A DNA stretch of 64,000 nt. Origin: Lachnospiraceae bacterium. GTDB taxonomy: Bacteria > Bacillota > Clostridia > Lachnospirales > Lachnospiraceae. Below are positions 43,071-51,319 of this stretch, one piece after another (position 1 is the first letter of the stretch; each line of letters opens with the position of its first letter). Location: contig JAETRI010000001.1 of the NCBI GenBank assembly GCA_021770245.1, positions 124,001 to 188,000 on the forward strand. Reading direction: 5' to 3'. Below the pieces are notes generated by a model. That model ran no database searches and was not told the origin of the DNA. It saw only the letters and a list, made by a program, of their open reading frames with translations. The position numbers and the translations under genes were made by a program.

Positions 43071-44501
43071 CTAAGCAGAAGTCTCCAATGTCCTAAAAGA
43101 GCCTACCAGCTTATCAACTCTTTCTATAATGGATTCGGCTGCTATGATACCTGTTGCCGCCGAATATACAATCCCCTGGCTCAGACCGGCCCCGTCCCCA
43201 ACCGCGAACAAATTCGACAACGCCGTTTCCATACATTCCGATACCTGCACCTTATCCATACACCATTCAAATGCAGGTCCATATAACAAATTATTATCAT
43301 CGCCAATCCCGGGGAAAATATGATTCAGAGAGTCAATAAACTTCATAAATTCTTCTGAAAAGAATGAGTCAGCTACAACGGCTCTTATATTAGCAGTTTG
43401 ATACTTCTCTCCTCGCAGATAAGCTGCATTTTCTTGCGGATCCGTTATTTTTCCCTGCCTAAAATCTCCCAGAGTCTGAACTAGCAGAGTATCCGCCGCC
43501 GCTGCCTTAAATCGTTTCGCTATAGCAGCATACTCATCGGGTTTAGGATATGATAATAAGATATTAAAATTCCCGAATCCTTCTTCAGAAAATCTCTCAT
43601 TTTTTTCCGTATACGGAGAATGCCCCCCAACGATGGCATAACCGTCGCAATTCGTCATAATTACCTTTCCTTTTCTGCAAAAGCAATGCATTTTTATTTT
43701 TCTGTCTTCCCCTAATTCCCGATAAATTTTAGGATCAAAGGATAATTCCGATAAAGGCTTTAAATATTTTTGTGGCATTTCTACACGAAGCCCGAAATAA
43801 AAACCTGTTTTTCGGAACCCCACTCCCATAGGGCTTAAAATCCGTTGCAGCCAGGACGCACCGCTCTTCCCGACAGCCATTACCACATAATCCGCAGTAC
43901 ATACCAGGTCACACCCCGCATAGATCTGATATTTCTCATCTTTCAAAGCAATATGTGTCACAAATGTTTCATATTTTATTTGAATCGGAGATCTGTGAAT
44001 CAATCCATCAATAAATCCATCTAAAATATGTATTAGATTGCTGCTTCCCATATGAAGTACATCGTAGTATTTAGCAGATAGCCTCTCCTCTGAAAATAAC
44101 TTTTTATATTTTTCCTGTATGTTCCCGTCAGGCTTCCCTTTATATTGTGATACGCCGTCATATTGAAGCAATGTCTCCGTAATATGTGAAATATAGTCCT
44201 TACGCGTTCCGGATGAAAGAGAAGCGATAGTGGCATTATCGCCTCCCACACTCAAATCCTGGATCATTTTTCCATCAGAAAAAAGTCCGGCCCCGCCTCC
44301 TCCGGATAAAATTGAACAATACGGACAATGCCTGCATATCCCATCCTGTTTTGCAGGACAAAGCCTATCCGAAATAGCTTTTCCTCTCTCAAGTATTATT
44401 ATTTCCAGATCAGTTCTCCCAGTCTGATGAATAAAATCTTTTATCCTATGAGCACAAAACAATCCAGAAGGGCCTGCCCCAACTATACATATTTTTTTCA
44501 T
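43071..44501 (-). CDS. COG2509-type FAD-dependent oxidoreductase
   Basis: 476 residues. Rossmann FAD site MKKICIVGAGPSGLFCAHRI, a cysteine cluster DGICRHCPYCSILSGGGGAG, VVMAVGKSGASWL, and a second dinucleotide motif near the C-terminus (LFAVGDGAGLSQGIVYSAATG). These fit the uncharacterised FAD-dependent dehydrogenases of COG2509. Substrate unknown. Start ATG with GGTGG 4 bases upstream. It lies 15 bases after the dCTP-deaminase-fold gene and 34 before the glycosylase, so the three form one transcription unit driven from 45448-45476. Confidence 0.78.
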   Translation of the reverse strand: MKKICIVGAGPSGLFCAHRIKDFIHQTGRTDLEIIILERGKAISDRLCPAKQDGICRHCPYCSILSGGGGAGLFSDGKMIQDLSVGGDNATIASLSSGTRKDYISHITETLLQYDGVSQYKGKPDGNIQEKYKKLFSEERLSAKYYDVLHMGSSNLIHILDGFIDGLIHRSPIQIKYETFVTHIALKDEKYQIYAGCDLVCTADYVVMAVGKSGASWLQRILSPMGVGFRKTGFYFGLRVEMPQKYLKPLSELSFDPKIYRELGEDRKIKMHCFCRKGKVIMTNCDGYAIVGGHSPYTEKNERFSEEGFGNFNILLSYPKPDEYAAIAKRFKAAAADTLLVQTLGDFRQGKITDPQENAAYLRGEKYQTANIRAVVADSFFSEEFMKFIDSLNHIFPGIGDDNNLLYGPAFEWCMDKVQVSECMETALSNLFAVGDGAGLSQGIVYSAATGIIAAESIIERVDKLVGSFRTLETSA

Positions 44502-44516
44502 TTAACCACCGTCAAA

Positions 44517-45362
44517 TCAAGAAAATTGCACTCTGCAGTCATTTGTACACAGGACAAAACTTTCCGGCATACCAAATATGGGTTTGCTTTCTTCCACTTC
44601 TGCCGATTCAGCCTCCCTGACCAACACAGGCTGCAGGGTTTTTACCGAAAGAAACACAGTTGCTGCTGTTAAAAGAATCGTGATCACTGCCAGCAGAATG
44701 GTAATTATCGTAATGATAGTACTCAACGTTTGGTGAGATGCCTGCTTTGCCTCATTGGACGCCTGCTCCGCCTTTTTAGACGCATTTTCGGCTTTATCCC
44801 GCGCTTTTTTTGCTTCCTCTGCTAAATTGATAATCGCGCTATGCTTCACGGAACGTATACAGAATTTCTCTAATGTAATATCGTTATAATCTCCTCCATA
44901 GGAATCCTCTACACCGACAGATGACTCTAATCGGTGATAGACAATATTCAGGATATGCATACCCTGCTTTAATTTAATCTCTTCATCCGACATATTATGC
45001 AGCAAAGCAACAATTGCCCCATGGTAACCCGGATCAATCGGCGGCTGTACGGCTAAAAGGAGTCCCTTCCTGATCAGTCCAAAAGCCAGTGAAACACTGC
45101 CGCAGACATCGAGAGGCATACACAATTTCTCTTTTGAAATCACAAAAAAAGTTGCCCGGGGAGGGATACAGGCCTCTTCATTTTCTCCCAGCTTCTTTAT
45201 ATCCGGTTCCTCTTTTTCCGAACAAACGTAATATTCATTTCCTAATGTCAGATCATAACTTGCCGCCTGAAGATTTTCCCTTATGAAGGGATCAATAAAC
45301 TTATACGTATGTTTTTGAGTCTCATTCATCCGGGCATTAATTTCTCTTTTTGTCAGAACCAT
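44517..45362 (-). CDS. dCTP-deaminase/dUTPase-fold protein with coiled coil and membrane helix, probably not a deaminase
   Basis: 281 residues. Residues 30-145 match the Dcd fold: LQAASYDLTLGNEYYV, VCGSVSLAFGLIRKGL, IDPGYHGAIVALLHN, KQGMHILNIVYH. Compared with the E. coli enzyme as I recall it (GRSSLAR and IVLEFYN), the catalytic Ser111, Arg115 and Glu138 correspond to Val90, Phe94 and Leu120, so deamination is unlikely. Residues 180-210 form an Ala/Lys/Glu coiled coil, 213-238 a hydrophobic helix (TIITIITILLAVITILLTAA), then about 40 residues more. It may be a membrane-bound, probably trimeric nucleotide sensor. GGAG lies 8 bases before the ATG. Confidence 0.75.
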   Translation of the reverse strand: MVLTKREINARMNETQKHTYKFIDPFIRENLQAASYDLTLGNEYYVCSEKEEPDIKKLGENEEACIPPRATFFVISKEKLCMPLDVCGSVSLAFGLIRKGLLLAVQPPIDPGYHGAIVALLHNMSDEEIKLKQGMHILNIVYHRLESSVGVEDSYGGDYNDITLEKFCIRSVKHSAIINLAEEAKKARDKAENASKKAEQASNEAKQASHQTLSTIITIITILLAVITILLTAATVFLSVKTLQPVLVREAESAEVEESKPIFGMPESFVLCTNDCRVQFS

Positions 45363-45447
45363 AACAATTTCTCCAGTGTATGATACATGAAAGCCTCTCT
45401 TCCGTTTCCTAAATATGTGGTGTTTGTTGTTATAAATATATAGAACC

Positions 45448-45476
45448 AGAATAACACTTTCTTGTTTATGTCACAA
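45448..45476 (-). promoter_or_regulatory. predicted sigma-A promoter of the lower-GC three-gene insert
   Basis: Minus strand: -35 TTGTGA (45471-45476), exactly 17 bases, -10 TATTCT (45448-45453). Start near 45441, leader about 80 bases to the ATG at 45362. A 64-codon open frame across it (45353-45547) is not credible as a gene. Confidence 0.5.
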
Positions 45477-45547
45477 GATCCTTTTCCCCATTCTACAGTT
45501 GATAAACAGCATTGGCTACAGTTCTTCCTTTCTTGTCGACGACCCAA

Positions 45548-45674
45548 TAAAAAGAGATTAGTACTGCAGGCGACCCAAATCCGGACTGCAGATGAGAAAT
45601 AGCATTCGCGATTTCTTATCGCGCTGCCGCACAGGACGCGGCATAAAAGAGTTAAAGTATCCCGGCATCCCTCT
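45548..45674. other. intergenic region with hairpin remnants
   Basis: About 130 bases. Contains AGAAATAGC...GCGATTTCT (45598-45622), resembling the stem at 48652-48673, and a plus-oriented GCCGCACAGGACGCGGCAT (about 45634-45653) that matches the family C stem though no gene follows it on the plus strand. Confidence 0.4.
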
Positions 45675-47399
45675 CTACAGTTTCAGTCCCCGGTACCGAT
45701 TCAGGCAGCCGAAGATTTCCTGGCGTCTCGGCATGGCCAGGTCCGTGGGCAGATAAGAGGATGCGGCCAAACCGGCCAGGCCCTTCTTTTCCATCAGATC
45801 GCAAATGGAATCCACCAGCTCCCGCATGGTCTGGCGGCCGTTTAACAGGCTCTTTTCAGCCAGCGCCAGAATGAAGGAAAGGGCCGTGGACTGTTCGGAA
45901 TCCGTCAGCTGCTCCAGATAGCGCAGGTCGATATCTTCCCGCCCCAGCTGGATGGAGTCCTTCCCGTGTACCTTCGTTTTCAGGCGGTCGTCTCTGCGCA
46001 GAGCGGCATTGAAGGTCGGCCGTCTGTCAAAGGAGGGCAGGTTAGGAGAACCCGGGCCCGCTTCCTTCCCGGCAGATCCCCCGGCCTCCGCCGCATAACC
46101 TGCTGCCTCCTTTTTAGCGAAATCCGTAATATCCTTGGGCACATATCGATCCATTTGAATAACGGCATCCGCAATATAGAAATAGGAACCGGAGCTGCCG
46201 GCCACCAGGATGGAAGAAATCCCGCATTCCTCATACAGGAAACGGGCCCGTTCTATAAAGGGCGTAATGGGCTCTTCCTCCCGGCACACCACGCGCTGCA
46301 TCAGTTCGTCCCGGATCATGAAGTTGGTGGCGCAGGTATCCTCGTCGATGAGGAAGGCCGTCGTGCCGCTTTCCATCCCTTCTATCACGTTGGCTGCCTG
46401 AGAAGTGCTCCCGCTGGCGTCCTCGGAATAAAAGGCCTTCGTGTCCCGTCCGTTGGGAAGGTTGTTGATAAACATGGAGATATCCGTTTTCTTGATGCTG
46501 CGCCCGTCCTCCGCCCGAATCTTTACGGCATCCTCCCGGGTGATCACGTATTCCCTTCCGTCGCCGGCGATATGATTATATACGCCCAGCTCCAGCGCCT
46601 CCAGCAGCGTGGACTTCCCATGATAGCCGCCGCCCACGATGAGGGTGATCCCCTTTCGGATCCCCATTCCTCTGATTTCGCCCCGGTGCGGCAGCGTCAT
46701 GGCCACCTCCATGGTGGCAGGGGAGGTAAACGGGATACCGTCCTTCATGGGCCGGTCGGACACCCCGGACTGCCGGGGCAGGACGGAACCGTTGGCCACA
46801 AAGGCGCACAGCCCTCTTTCGTCGAGCTGCGTACGGATGTAATGCTGGTCTTCCGCCAGATGGATGACCGCCTGTACCTTGGCCGCAGGAAGCTTTTTAT
46901 AGAAAAAGACGCTCTCTACGCAGGCAGGAAGGAAGTCGAATAAGATACGTTCCAGCTGCCCCGCATTGATGGTTCTGCCATTGGCCGGAAAGCCCGCCGC
47001 CAGGCGGATATGGAGCCCTCCGTCTTCCGGATTCAGGGTCACCGCAGAGCGCTCCAGGATTTCCTGTCCGCAGCGGCTCACGGAAATCAGGCCGCTCTTG
47101 CCGGAGCCCTTTGCCTTGAAGGTGTACTTTTCAATTTCCTGGTAAAAAAGCCGGTTCAAATAATCCTGCAGGGCAATGCGGCAATGCTTTTCCCGATAAT
47201 ATGCCGCCGGAAAAGAGGCCCTCGTCCCGTTTATGAGAATACTGAGACGGGAGGGGGAAGCGAAAGGATCCCCCTGTACATGGTCGATTCCCAACACATA
47301 GGTTCCGAAGGAATATGCCCCTTTCAGATCCTTATAGGCAGGATAGCTTTTATGATCGATCGCATGGAGCATGCGCCGAAGTTCTTCCGATGTCTTCAT
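45675..47399 (-). CDS. COG3044-type 'ABC class' predicted ATPase (PF09818)
   Basis: 574 residues. P-loop LIVGGGYHGKSTLLEALELG (Walker A GGGYHGKS at 256-263), later FLIDEDTCATNFMIRDELM as Walker B region and SSILVAGSSGSYFYIADAV. This sequence pattern is the conserved ATPase family COG3044, whose function is not established; related proteins occur in many Firmicutes as single genes. No membrane segments. It lies between the lower-GC insert and the four-repeat secreted protein, with a C8/A6 homopolymer pair in its leader. Confidence 0.85.
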   Translation of the reverse strand: MKTSEELRRMLHAIDHKSYPAYKDLKGAYSFGTYVLGIDHVQGDPFASPSRLSILINGTRASFPAAYYREKHCRIALQDYLNRLFYQEIEKYTFKAKGSGKSGLISVSRCGQEILERSAVTLNPEDGGLHIRLAAGFPANGRTINAGQLERILFDFLPACVESVFFYKKLPAAKVQAVIHLAEDQHYIRTQLDERGLCAFVANGSVLPRQSGVSDRPMKDGIPFTSPATMEVAMTLPHRGEIRGMGIRKGITLIVGGGYHGKSTLLEALELGVYNHIAGDGREYVITREDAVKIRAEDGRSIKKTDISMFINNLPNGRDTKAFYSEDASGSTSQAANVIEGMESGTTAFLIDEDTCATNFMIRDELMQRVVCREEEPITPFIERARFLYEECGISSILVAGSSGSYFYIADAVIQMDRYVPKDITDFAKKEAAGYAAEAGGSAGKEAGPGSPNLPSFDRRPTFNAALRRDDRLKTKVHGKDSIQLGREDIDLRYLEQLTDSEQSTALSFILALAEKSLLNGRQTMRELVDSICDLMEKKGLAGLAASSYLPTDLAMPRRQEIFGCLNRYRGLKL

Positions 47400-47465
47400 T
47401 CCGGTTTTGATCCTTTCCGTTCAAATCAGACCCTGTTGCTGCGCAGGGTTACTCTCTTAATATAT

Positions 47466-47479
47466 CCCCCCCCAAAAAA
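47466..47479. repeat. C8-A6 homopolymer pair in an intergenic leader
   Basis: Eight C followed by six A, in the gap between the four-repeat protein stop and the ATPase start. On the minus strand the neighbouring AAAAGG-AA-CCTTTT forms a small stem. Possible site of slippage; effect unknown. Confidence 0.5.
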
Positions 47480-47524
47480 GGTTCCTTTTCGGAGGCAGAC
47501 GGACCCTGCTTACCCGTTTCCCGG

Positions 47525-48589
47525 TTAACCCGTAATATGCAGCGCATGCAGGCAGGCATCCGACCCTCTGGCGCAGACCACGGTCAGCCGCTTGCCGGCG
47601 ACCATCACCTTGCAGTTGCTCACGCTCCTCACCGCATCCAGCTTCAACTGCATTTCTCCCTGCGGCGTATCCAGATATAGCAGATCCTCCGTGGATTTGC
47701 TACTGACCGTCCCGCTCACCGTGGCGGGAGAGGACGTATCGATATCCACCGCAGCCGCAGTTCCCTTGATGCCGATCACACAGGCCGCATGCATATAGGC
47801 ATCCGACCCTCTGTAGATGGATACCGTCAGGATACTTCCCGGTGTTAAAACCATCCCGTTTCTCGTATCCGAGTTACTGTCTATCACGATCTGCATTTCC
47901 CCGCTGTCCGTGGATAAGTACAGCAGATTTTCCCTGGTGCTCTTCGCCACCTTCCCGACCACCGCCACCGTAGCCTGCTTCTGATACGACAGATCCGCAG
48001 GCGCGGGCGTAAGCCCCGTACTGGTCGTAGGAACCGCTCCCCCGCCGTCCGAAATACTCACCGCATGCATCATCGCATCGGAACCTCTGGCGCAGACGAT
48101 CTGGTAGGTCCTTCCCGCCACGAGGACGGAACAGTTCTTCATATTCGTATTGCTGTCCAGTTTAATCTGCATCTGCCCCTGCGGCGTGTCAAAATACAGG
48201 ACATCCCCTCTCGTCTTTTTATTAATAGTGCCCGATACCGTGGCCGTAGACGAGGTATCCACCGTCACCTCTGCCGCGGGCGCTTCGCTGGTAATCTTGA
48301 CCGCGTGCAGATAACCGTCCGTGCCTCCGGTCAGCGAAACGCTGATCTTCTTATCCGGCAGCAGCACCTTACACTCGCTGGCATCCGTCTGGCTGTCCAG
48401 CTTGATTTCCATCGTCCCCTCCTTGGTGGAAAGGAACAGCACGTCGGCGGTGGTCTCTTTCATCACCGTCCCGTACACCGTCGCAATGACCTCCGCGGCC
48501 CGGGCTCTTATCCCGCCTGCCGGGAACATGACGACCCCGAGCATCAGGCAAAGAGCCTTACAAATTTTCTTCCTCCTGTTTTTTCCCAT
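47525..48589 (-). CDS. secreted protein of four tandem ~65-residue repeats
   Basis: 354 residues with a signal peptide (MGKNRRKKICKALCLMLGVV, cleavage likely near ARAAE). Four homologous units follow at about 36-100, 116-180, 206-272 and 288-354, each with the pattern T-V-x-G-T-V, D-x-L-Y-L-x-T, G-x-M-Q-I-K-L-D, C-K-V-L-x-x-G, G-S-D-x-x-x-H-A. The alternating beta pattern suggests small OB- or SH3-like barrels. I do not recognise the family. No sorting signal is visible, so it is probably released or bound non-covalently. It is divergent from the VanRS-like operon, from which it is separated by a 600-base region, and has AAAGG before its ATG within a family C leader. Confidence 0.6.
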   Translation of the reverse strand: MGKNRRKKICKALCLMLGVVMFPAGGIRARAAEVIATVYGTVMKETTADVLFLSTKEGTMEIKLDSQTDASECKVLLPDKKISVSLTGGTDGYLHAVKITSEAPAAEVTVDTSSTATVSGTINKKTRGDVLYFDTPQGQMQIKLDSNTNMKNCSVLVAGRTYQIVCARGSDAMMHAVSISDGGGAVPTTSTGLTPAPADLSYQKQATVAVVGKVAKSTRENLLYLSTDSGEMQIVIDSNSDTRNGMVLTPGSILTVSIYRGSDAYMHAACVIGIKGTAAAVDIDTSSPATVSGTVSSKSTEDLLYLDTPQGEMQLKLDAVRSVSNCKVMVAGKRLTVVCARGSDACLHALHITG

Positions 48590-48592
48590 ACC

Positions 48593-48620
48593 AATCCTTT
48601 CATGCCGCGTCTTTTGCGGC
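48593..48620 (-). repeat. family C leader hairpin
   Basis: Plus strand AATCCTTTCATGCCGCGTCT then TTGCGGC; on the minus strand GCCGC...GCGGC then ATGAAAGGATT before the start at 48589. Nearly the same as 59261-59288. Confidence 0.65.
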
Positions 48621-49002
48621 TGCGCAACCTGAATCTTCGATTCATGTCTGAGAAATCGCGCATGCGATTTCTTATCTGTGATTCAATTTGGGCCGCCTGC
48701 GGCTCCTCCTACTCTGCTCTATCTTCCCCGATTATCCTCAAAACGGCATTTCAATACAGCCCTATCATACAATATTTGCCCTGGTAACGCAATACCCCGA
48801 AGCCCCACGATAAACACACGAAGTAACGGTTCAGCCACCCCGCAGGTTCCCGGACGCCGGGACGCATAGGGAAGGGTCCCGCCGGAAGCCCGCGGCCCCT
48901 TTGCCCGGCCCTGCGGCGCAGGGCCGGGCGAGCGTTTGTCGTGCCGAAGCCCAGAGCCGCTCAGCAGACGCCTCCCACACGCCTCATAAAATCTTAAACT
49001 TT
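48621..49002. other. intergenic region rich in inverted repeats
   Basis: No gene seen. It holds AGAAATCGC-GCAT-GCGATTTCT (about 48652-48673), ATTTGGGCCGCCTGCGGC (48685-48702; also near 51195 and 59333), and a perfect 12-base GC stem GCCCGGCCCTGC/GCAGGGCCGGGC (48903-48929), which could end transcription or be a structural element. Confidence 0.5.
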
Positions 49003-49069
49003 TCGTAAGGAATTCACAAGCTTTTCCGAGCAATTCACACAGTTCGAAAGCCTTTTTTTCTGATACAAT
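49003..49069 (+). promoter_or_regulatory. operator and promoter of the VanRS-like operon
   Basis: Two direct repeats, TTTTCGTAAGGAATTCACA (from 49001) and TTTTCCGAGCAATTCACA (from about 49023), are 21 bases apart, two helical turns, as expected for a PhoB/OmpR-type regulator. The first contains TCGTAAGGAATT, close to the VanR box I recall (TCGTANGAAATT). Downstream is an extended -10, TGATACAAT (49061-49069), with no good -35, typical of activator-dependent promoters. This implies autoregulation. Confidence 0.6.
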
Positions 49070-49198
49070 GGATATAGGAAGCCCCTCTTCCCAGGGGCAG
49101 GGCAGGGATGGTGCTCGGGTACAGGGCCGTTTTTGCACTTGCCTAAGAAACGGCGGAGCCGGCAAAATCAATATCGAAGAAAGCGAGCAGACACACCC

Positions 49199-49894
49199 AT
49201 GAAGGAACAGATCTTAATCGTTGACGACGAAAGGGAAATAGCGGACCTGGTGGAGGTATACTTACGTAATGAAGGCTATCGGATACATAAGTTCTACAAT
49301 GCTGCAGACGCCCTGGCCTGTGTGGAGAGTCAGGAGCTTTCCCTGGCCGTCCTCGATGTAATGCTTCCCGATATGGACGGCTTTACTCTGTGCCGAAAGA
49401 TCCGTAAAAACCACCTTTTTCCCATCATCATGCTCACCGCCAGGGTAGAGGATATGGATAAGATCAAGGGGCTGACCCTGGGGGCCGACGATTATATCAC
49501 CAAACCCTTCAATCCGCTGGAGCTCTCGGCTCGGGTAAAGACCCAGCTGCGCCGATATATCCGCTACAACACGGCCGGGACGACGGAGCGGGAAACGGAT
49601 GAGATCAGCATCCGCGGCCTTTATATCTCACAGGACAGCCATAAATGTACCCTGAACGGCAGAGAGCTTTCCTTAACTCCGATAGAGTTTGGCATCCTGT
49701 GGTATCTGTGTTCTCACAGGGGTATCGTGGCGCCCTCCGAGGAGCTCTTCGAGGCGGTCTGGGGAGAGAGATACTTAGACGGCAACAACACCGTTATGGC
49801 CCACATTGCCCGGCTCCGGGAAAAAATGGGAGAACCGGCACGGAAACCGAAATATATCAAAACAGTATGGGGGATCGGTTATGTTATCGAGTGA
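49199..49894 (+). CDS. response regulator, VanR/OmpR type
   Basis: 231 residues. Receiver domain: ILIVDDEREIADLVEVYL (acidic pocket), phosphoacceptor in AVLDVMLPDMDGF (about D53), MLTAR and DYITKPFNPLEL (Lys). C-terminal winged helix: LTPIEFGILWYLCSHRG, WGERYLDGNNTVMAHIARLREK, and KYIKTVWGIGYVIE. Closest by eye to VanR of glycopeptide-resistance operons. The ATG at 49199 has only a weak ribosome site; the open frame upstream is in the leader and is rejected. It overlaps the kinase gene by 14 bases. No van resistance genes are in the window, so the target is more likely envelope genes nearby. Confidence 0.88.
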   Translation: MKEQILIVDDEREIADLVEVYLRNEGYRIHKFYNAADALACVESQELSLAVLDVMLPDMDGFTLCRKIRKNHLFPIIMLTARVEDMDKIKGLTLGADDYITKPFNPLELSARVKTQLRRYIRYNTAGTTERETDEISIRGLYISQDSHKCTLNGRELSLTPIEFGILWYLCSHRGIVAPSEELFEAVWGERYLDGNNTVMAHIARLREKMGEPARKPKYIKTVWGIGYVIE

Positions 49895-51062
49895 AAAATG
49901 GAAGGGAATCATCGAAAAAATATTGGGAAAAAACAGGAATATGCGCCATCTCACCCGGCGTACGCTGGCGGAGTACATCTTAACGCTCGCCCTTTTTTAC
50001 TGCGGAGTGATCGTATTGCTTTTCCTGGCATGGAATCTCTCTCACTGCTTTGTCTGGCAGGCGGATAACCTGCTTTATAGGATGCTTTCCTGGGTGAAGG
50101 AATACCTCCTTCTGGTTCTCGGCACGATCTTTCTCGCCGGCTGGGCTTTCATCACCTGGCATTTCATGTCCAAACCGCTGTGCTATCTGGATGAAATCAT
50201 CCGGGCCTCTCAGCAGCTGGCCCGGCCCGGGAGCGATCCCATCGTCCTTCCGGCCGCCCTTAGCAATATCCAGGATCAGCTGAACCTGACCAGAGAGAAG
50301 GCATTGCGAAACGCGCTTCTCGCCAAGGAGGCGGAACAGCGTAAAAACGACATGGTGGTCTACCTGGCCCACGATCTGAAAACACCGCTCACCAGCGTCA
50401 TCGGCTATCTCTCCCTGCTTTCCCAGGAGCCGCAGATCTCCCCCGAGCTGCGCGCCAAATATACCGATATCGCTCTGAAAAAGGCAGAGCGGCTGGAAGA
50501 GCTGATCAACGAATTCTTTGATATCACCCGTTTCAGTTTAACGACCCTCACCCTGGAACCCCGGCGAATCAACCTGAGCCGTATGCTGGAACAGCTCGTC
50601 AGCGAATTCAACCCTATTTTATCCGAAAAAAGCCTTTCCTGGGAAACCGATATCGAACCGGATCTGGAAATCCTGTGTGACCCGGATAAACTGGAGCGCG
50701 TGATCGACAATCTGATCCGCAATGCCCTGAACTACAGCTATCCACACACTGCCGTCCGGCTTTCCCTCCACCGTGCATCCATGGACGGTCAAAGCGTTCT
50801 GCCCGCTCCGGAAGGGTTGTCCGATTCGTTCGATGCCGTCCGGCTGTGTGTGAAAAATCACGGAAAAACCATTGCGCCCGAAAAGCTGAGTCACATTTTC
50901 GAGCAGTTCTTCCGCCTGGATTCTTCCCGTTCCTCCGCCACCGGAGGCGCCGGGCTGGGCCTGGCCATCGCCAAAGAAATCGTCACCCTGCATGGCGGAA
51001 CCATCCGGGCGGAAAGCGAATCCGAGAGTATCACCTTTACGGTGCTTCTCCCCGTCGGCTGA
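49881..51062 (+). CDS. sensor histidine kinase, VanS-like
   Basis: 393 residues. Two N-terminal membrane helices (YILTLALFYCGVIVLLFLAW; YLLLVLGTIFLAGWAFITW) around a short outside loop of about 25 residues, a HAMP-like linker, then the H-box YLAHDLKTPLTSVIGYLSLL, N-box DNLIRNALNYSY and G-box TGGAGLGLAIAKEI. Short sensor loop and H-box are VanS-like, so it may sense a membrane or lipid-II-linked signal and phosphorylate the preceding regulator. The start ATG has GGGGGAT upstream and overlaps the regulator gene. Confidence 0.88.
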   Translation: MLSSEKWKGIIEKILGKNRNMRHLTRRTLAEYILTLALFYCGVIVLLFLAWNLSHCFVWQADNLLYRMLSWVKEYLLLVLGTIFLAGWAFITWHFMSKPLCYLDEIIRASQQLARPGSDPIVLPAALSNIQDQLNLTREKALRNALLAKEAEQRKNDMVVYLAHDLKTPLTSVIGYLSLLSQEPQISPELRAKYTDIALKKAERLEELINEFFDITRFSLTTLTLEPRRINLSRMLEQLVSEFNPILSEKSLSWETDIEPDLEILCDPDKLERVIDNLIRNALNYSYPHTAVRLSLHRASMDGQSVLPAPEGLSDSFDAVRLCVKNHGKTIAPEKLSHIFEQFFRLDSSRSSATGGAGLGLAIAKEIVTLHGGTIRAESESESITFTVLLPVG

Positions 51063-51081
51063 CGGGGTATTACACCCTAAC

Positions 51082-51118
51082 TCCCGTCTGCCCGCCTCGG
51101 CGGGCATATAAATCAGGA
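51082..51118 (-). repeat. family A element, orphan copy 1
   Basis: CTCCCGTCTGCCCGCC-TC-GGCGGGCATATAAATCAGG arrangement; followed at about 51120-51139 by GTGAAATC-GAA-GATTTCAC. The same two-stem unit is repeated at 51262-51319. It points to the minus strand but no minus-strand gene starts after it. Confidence 0.75.
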
Positions 51119-51222
51119 TCGTGAAATCGAAGATTTCACGCTAACCGGCACGCCGCGTCCTGCGCTGCAGCGCAACATGAATCTTCGATTCGGATTTGGG
51201 CCGCCCGCGGCACAAATCGGCG

Positions 51223-51258
51223 CATGAGAAATAGGCCATCAGGCCTATTTCTCATGCT
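51223..51258. repeat. perfect 16-bp inverted repeat between convergent genes
   Basis: GCATGAGAAATAGGCC, ATCA, GGCCTATTTCTCATGC. It lies between the ends of the VanS-like gene (51062) and the GT4 gene (51321), so it may serve as a bidirectional terminator, although it is not followed by a T run on either strand. Confidence 0.6.
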
Positions 51259-51261
51259 AAC

Positions 51262-51319
51262 TCCCATCTGCCCGCCAAGGCGGGCATACAAATCAGGATC
51301 GTGAAATCGAAGATTTCAC
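51262..51319 (-). repeat. family A element plus GTGAAATC stem, orphan copy 2
   Basis: Second copy of the two-stem unit at 51082-51139, with compensating changes in the GC stem loop (CAAG in place of CTCG region). Directly abuts the stop of the GT4 gene at 51321. Confidence 0.75.

Noticed and set aside
45353-45547. 64-codon minus-strand frame upstream of the Dcd-fold gene
   Set aside because: It overlaps the predicted promoter and the start of the real gene and lacks a plausible ribosome site.
49199-51062. Glycopeptide-resistance (van) operon
   Set aside because: Only the regulator and kinase are present; no ligase, dehydrogenase, dipeptidase or racemase gene is seen in the window.
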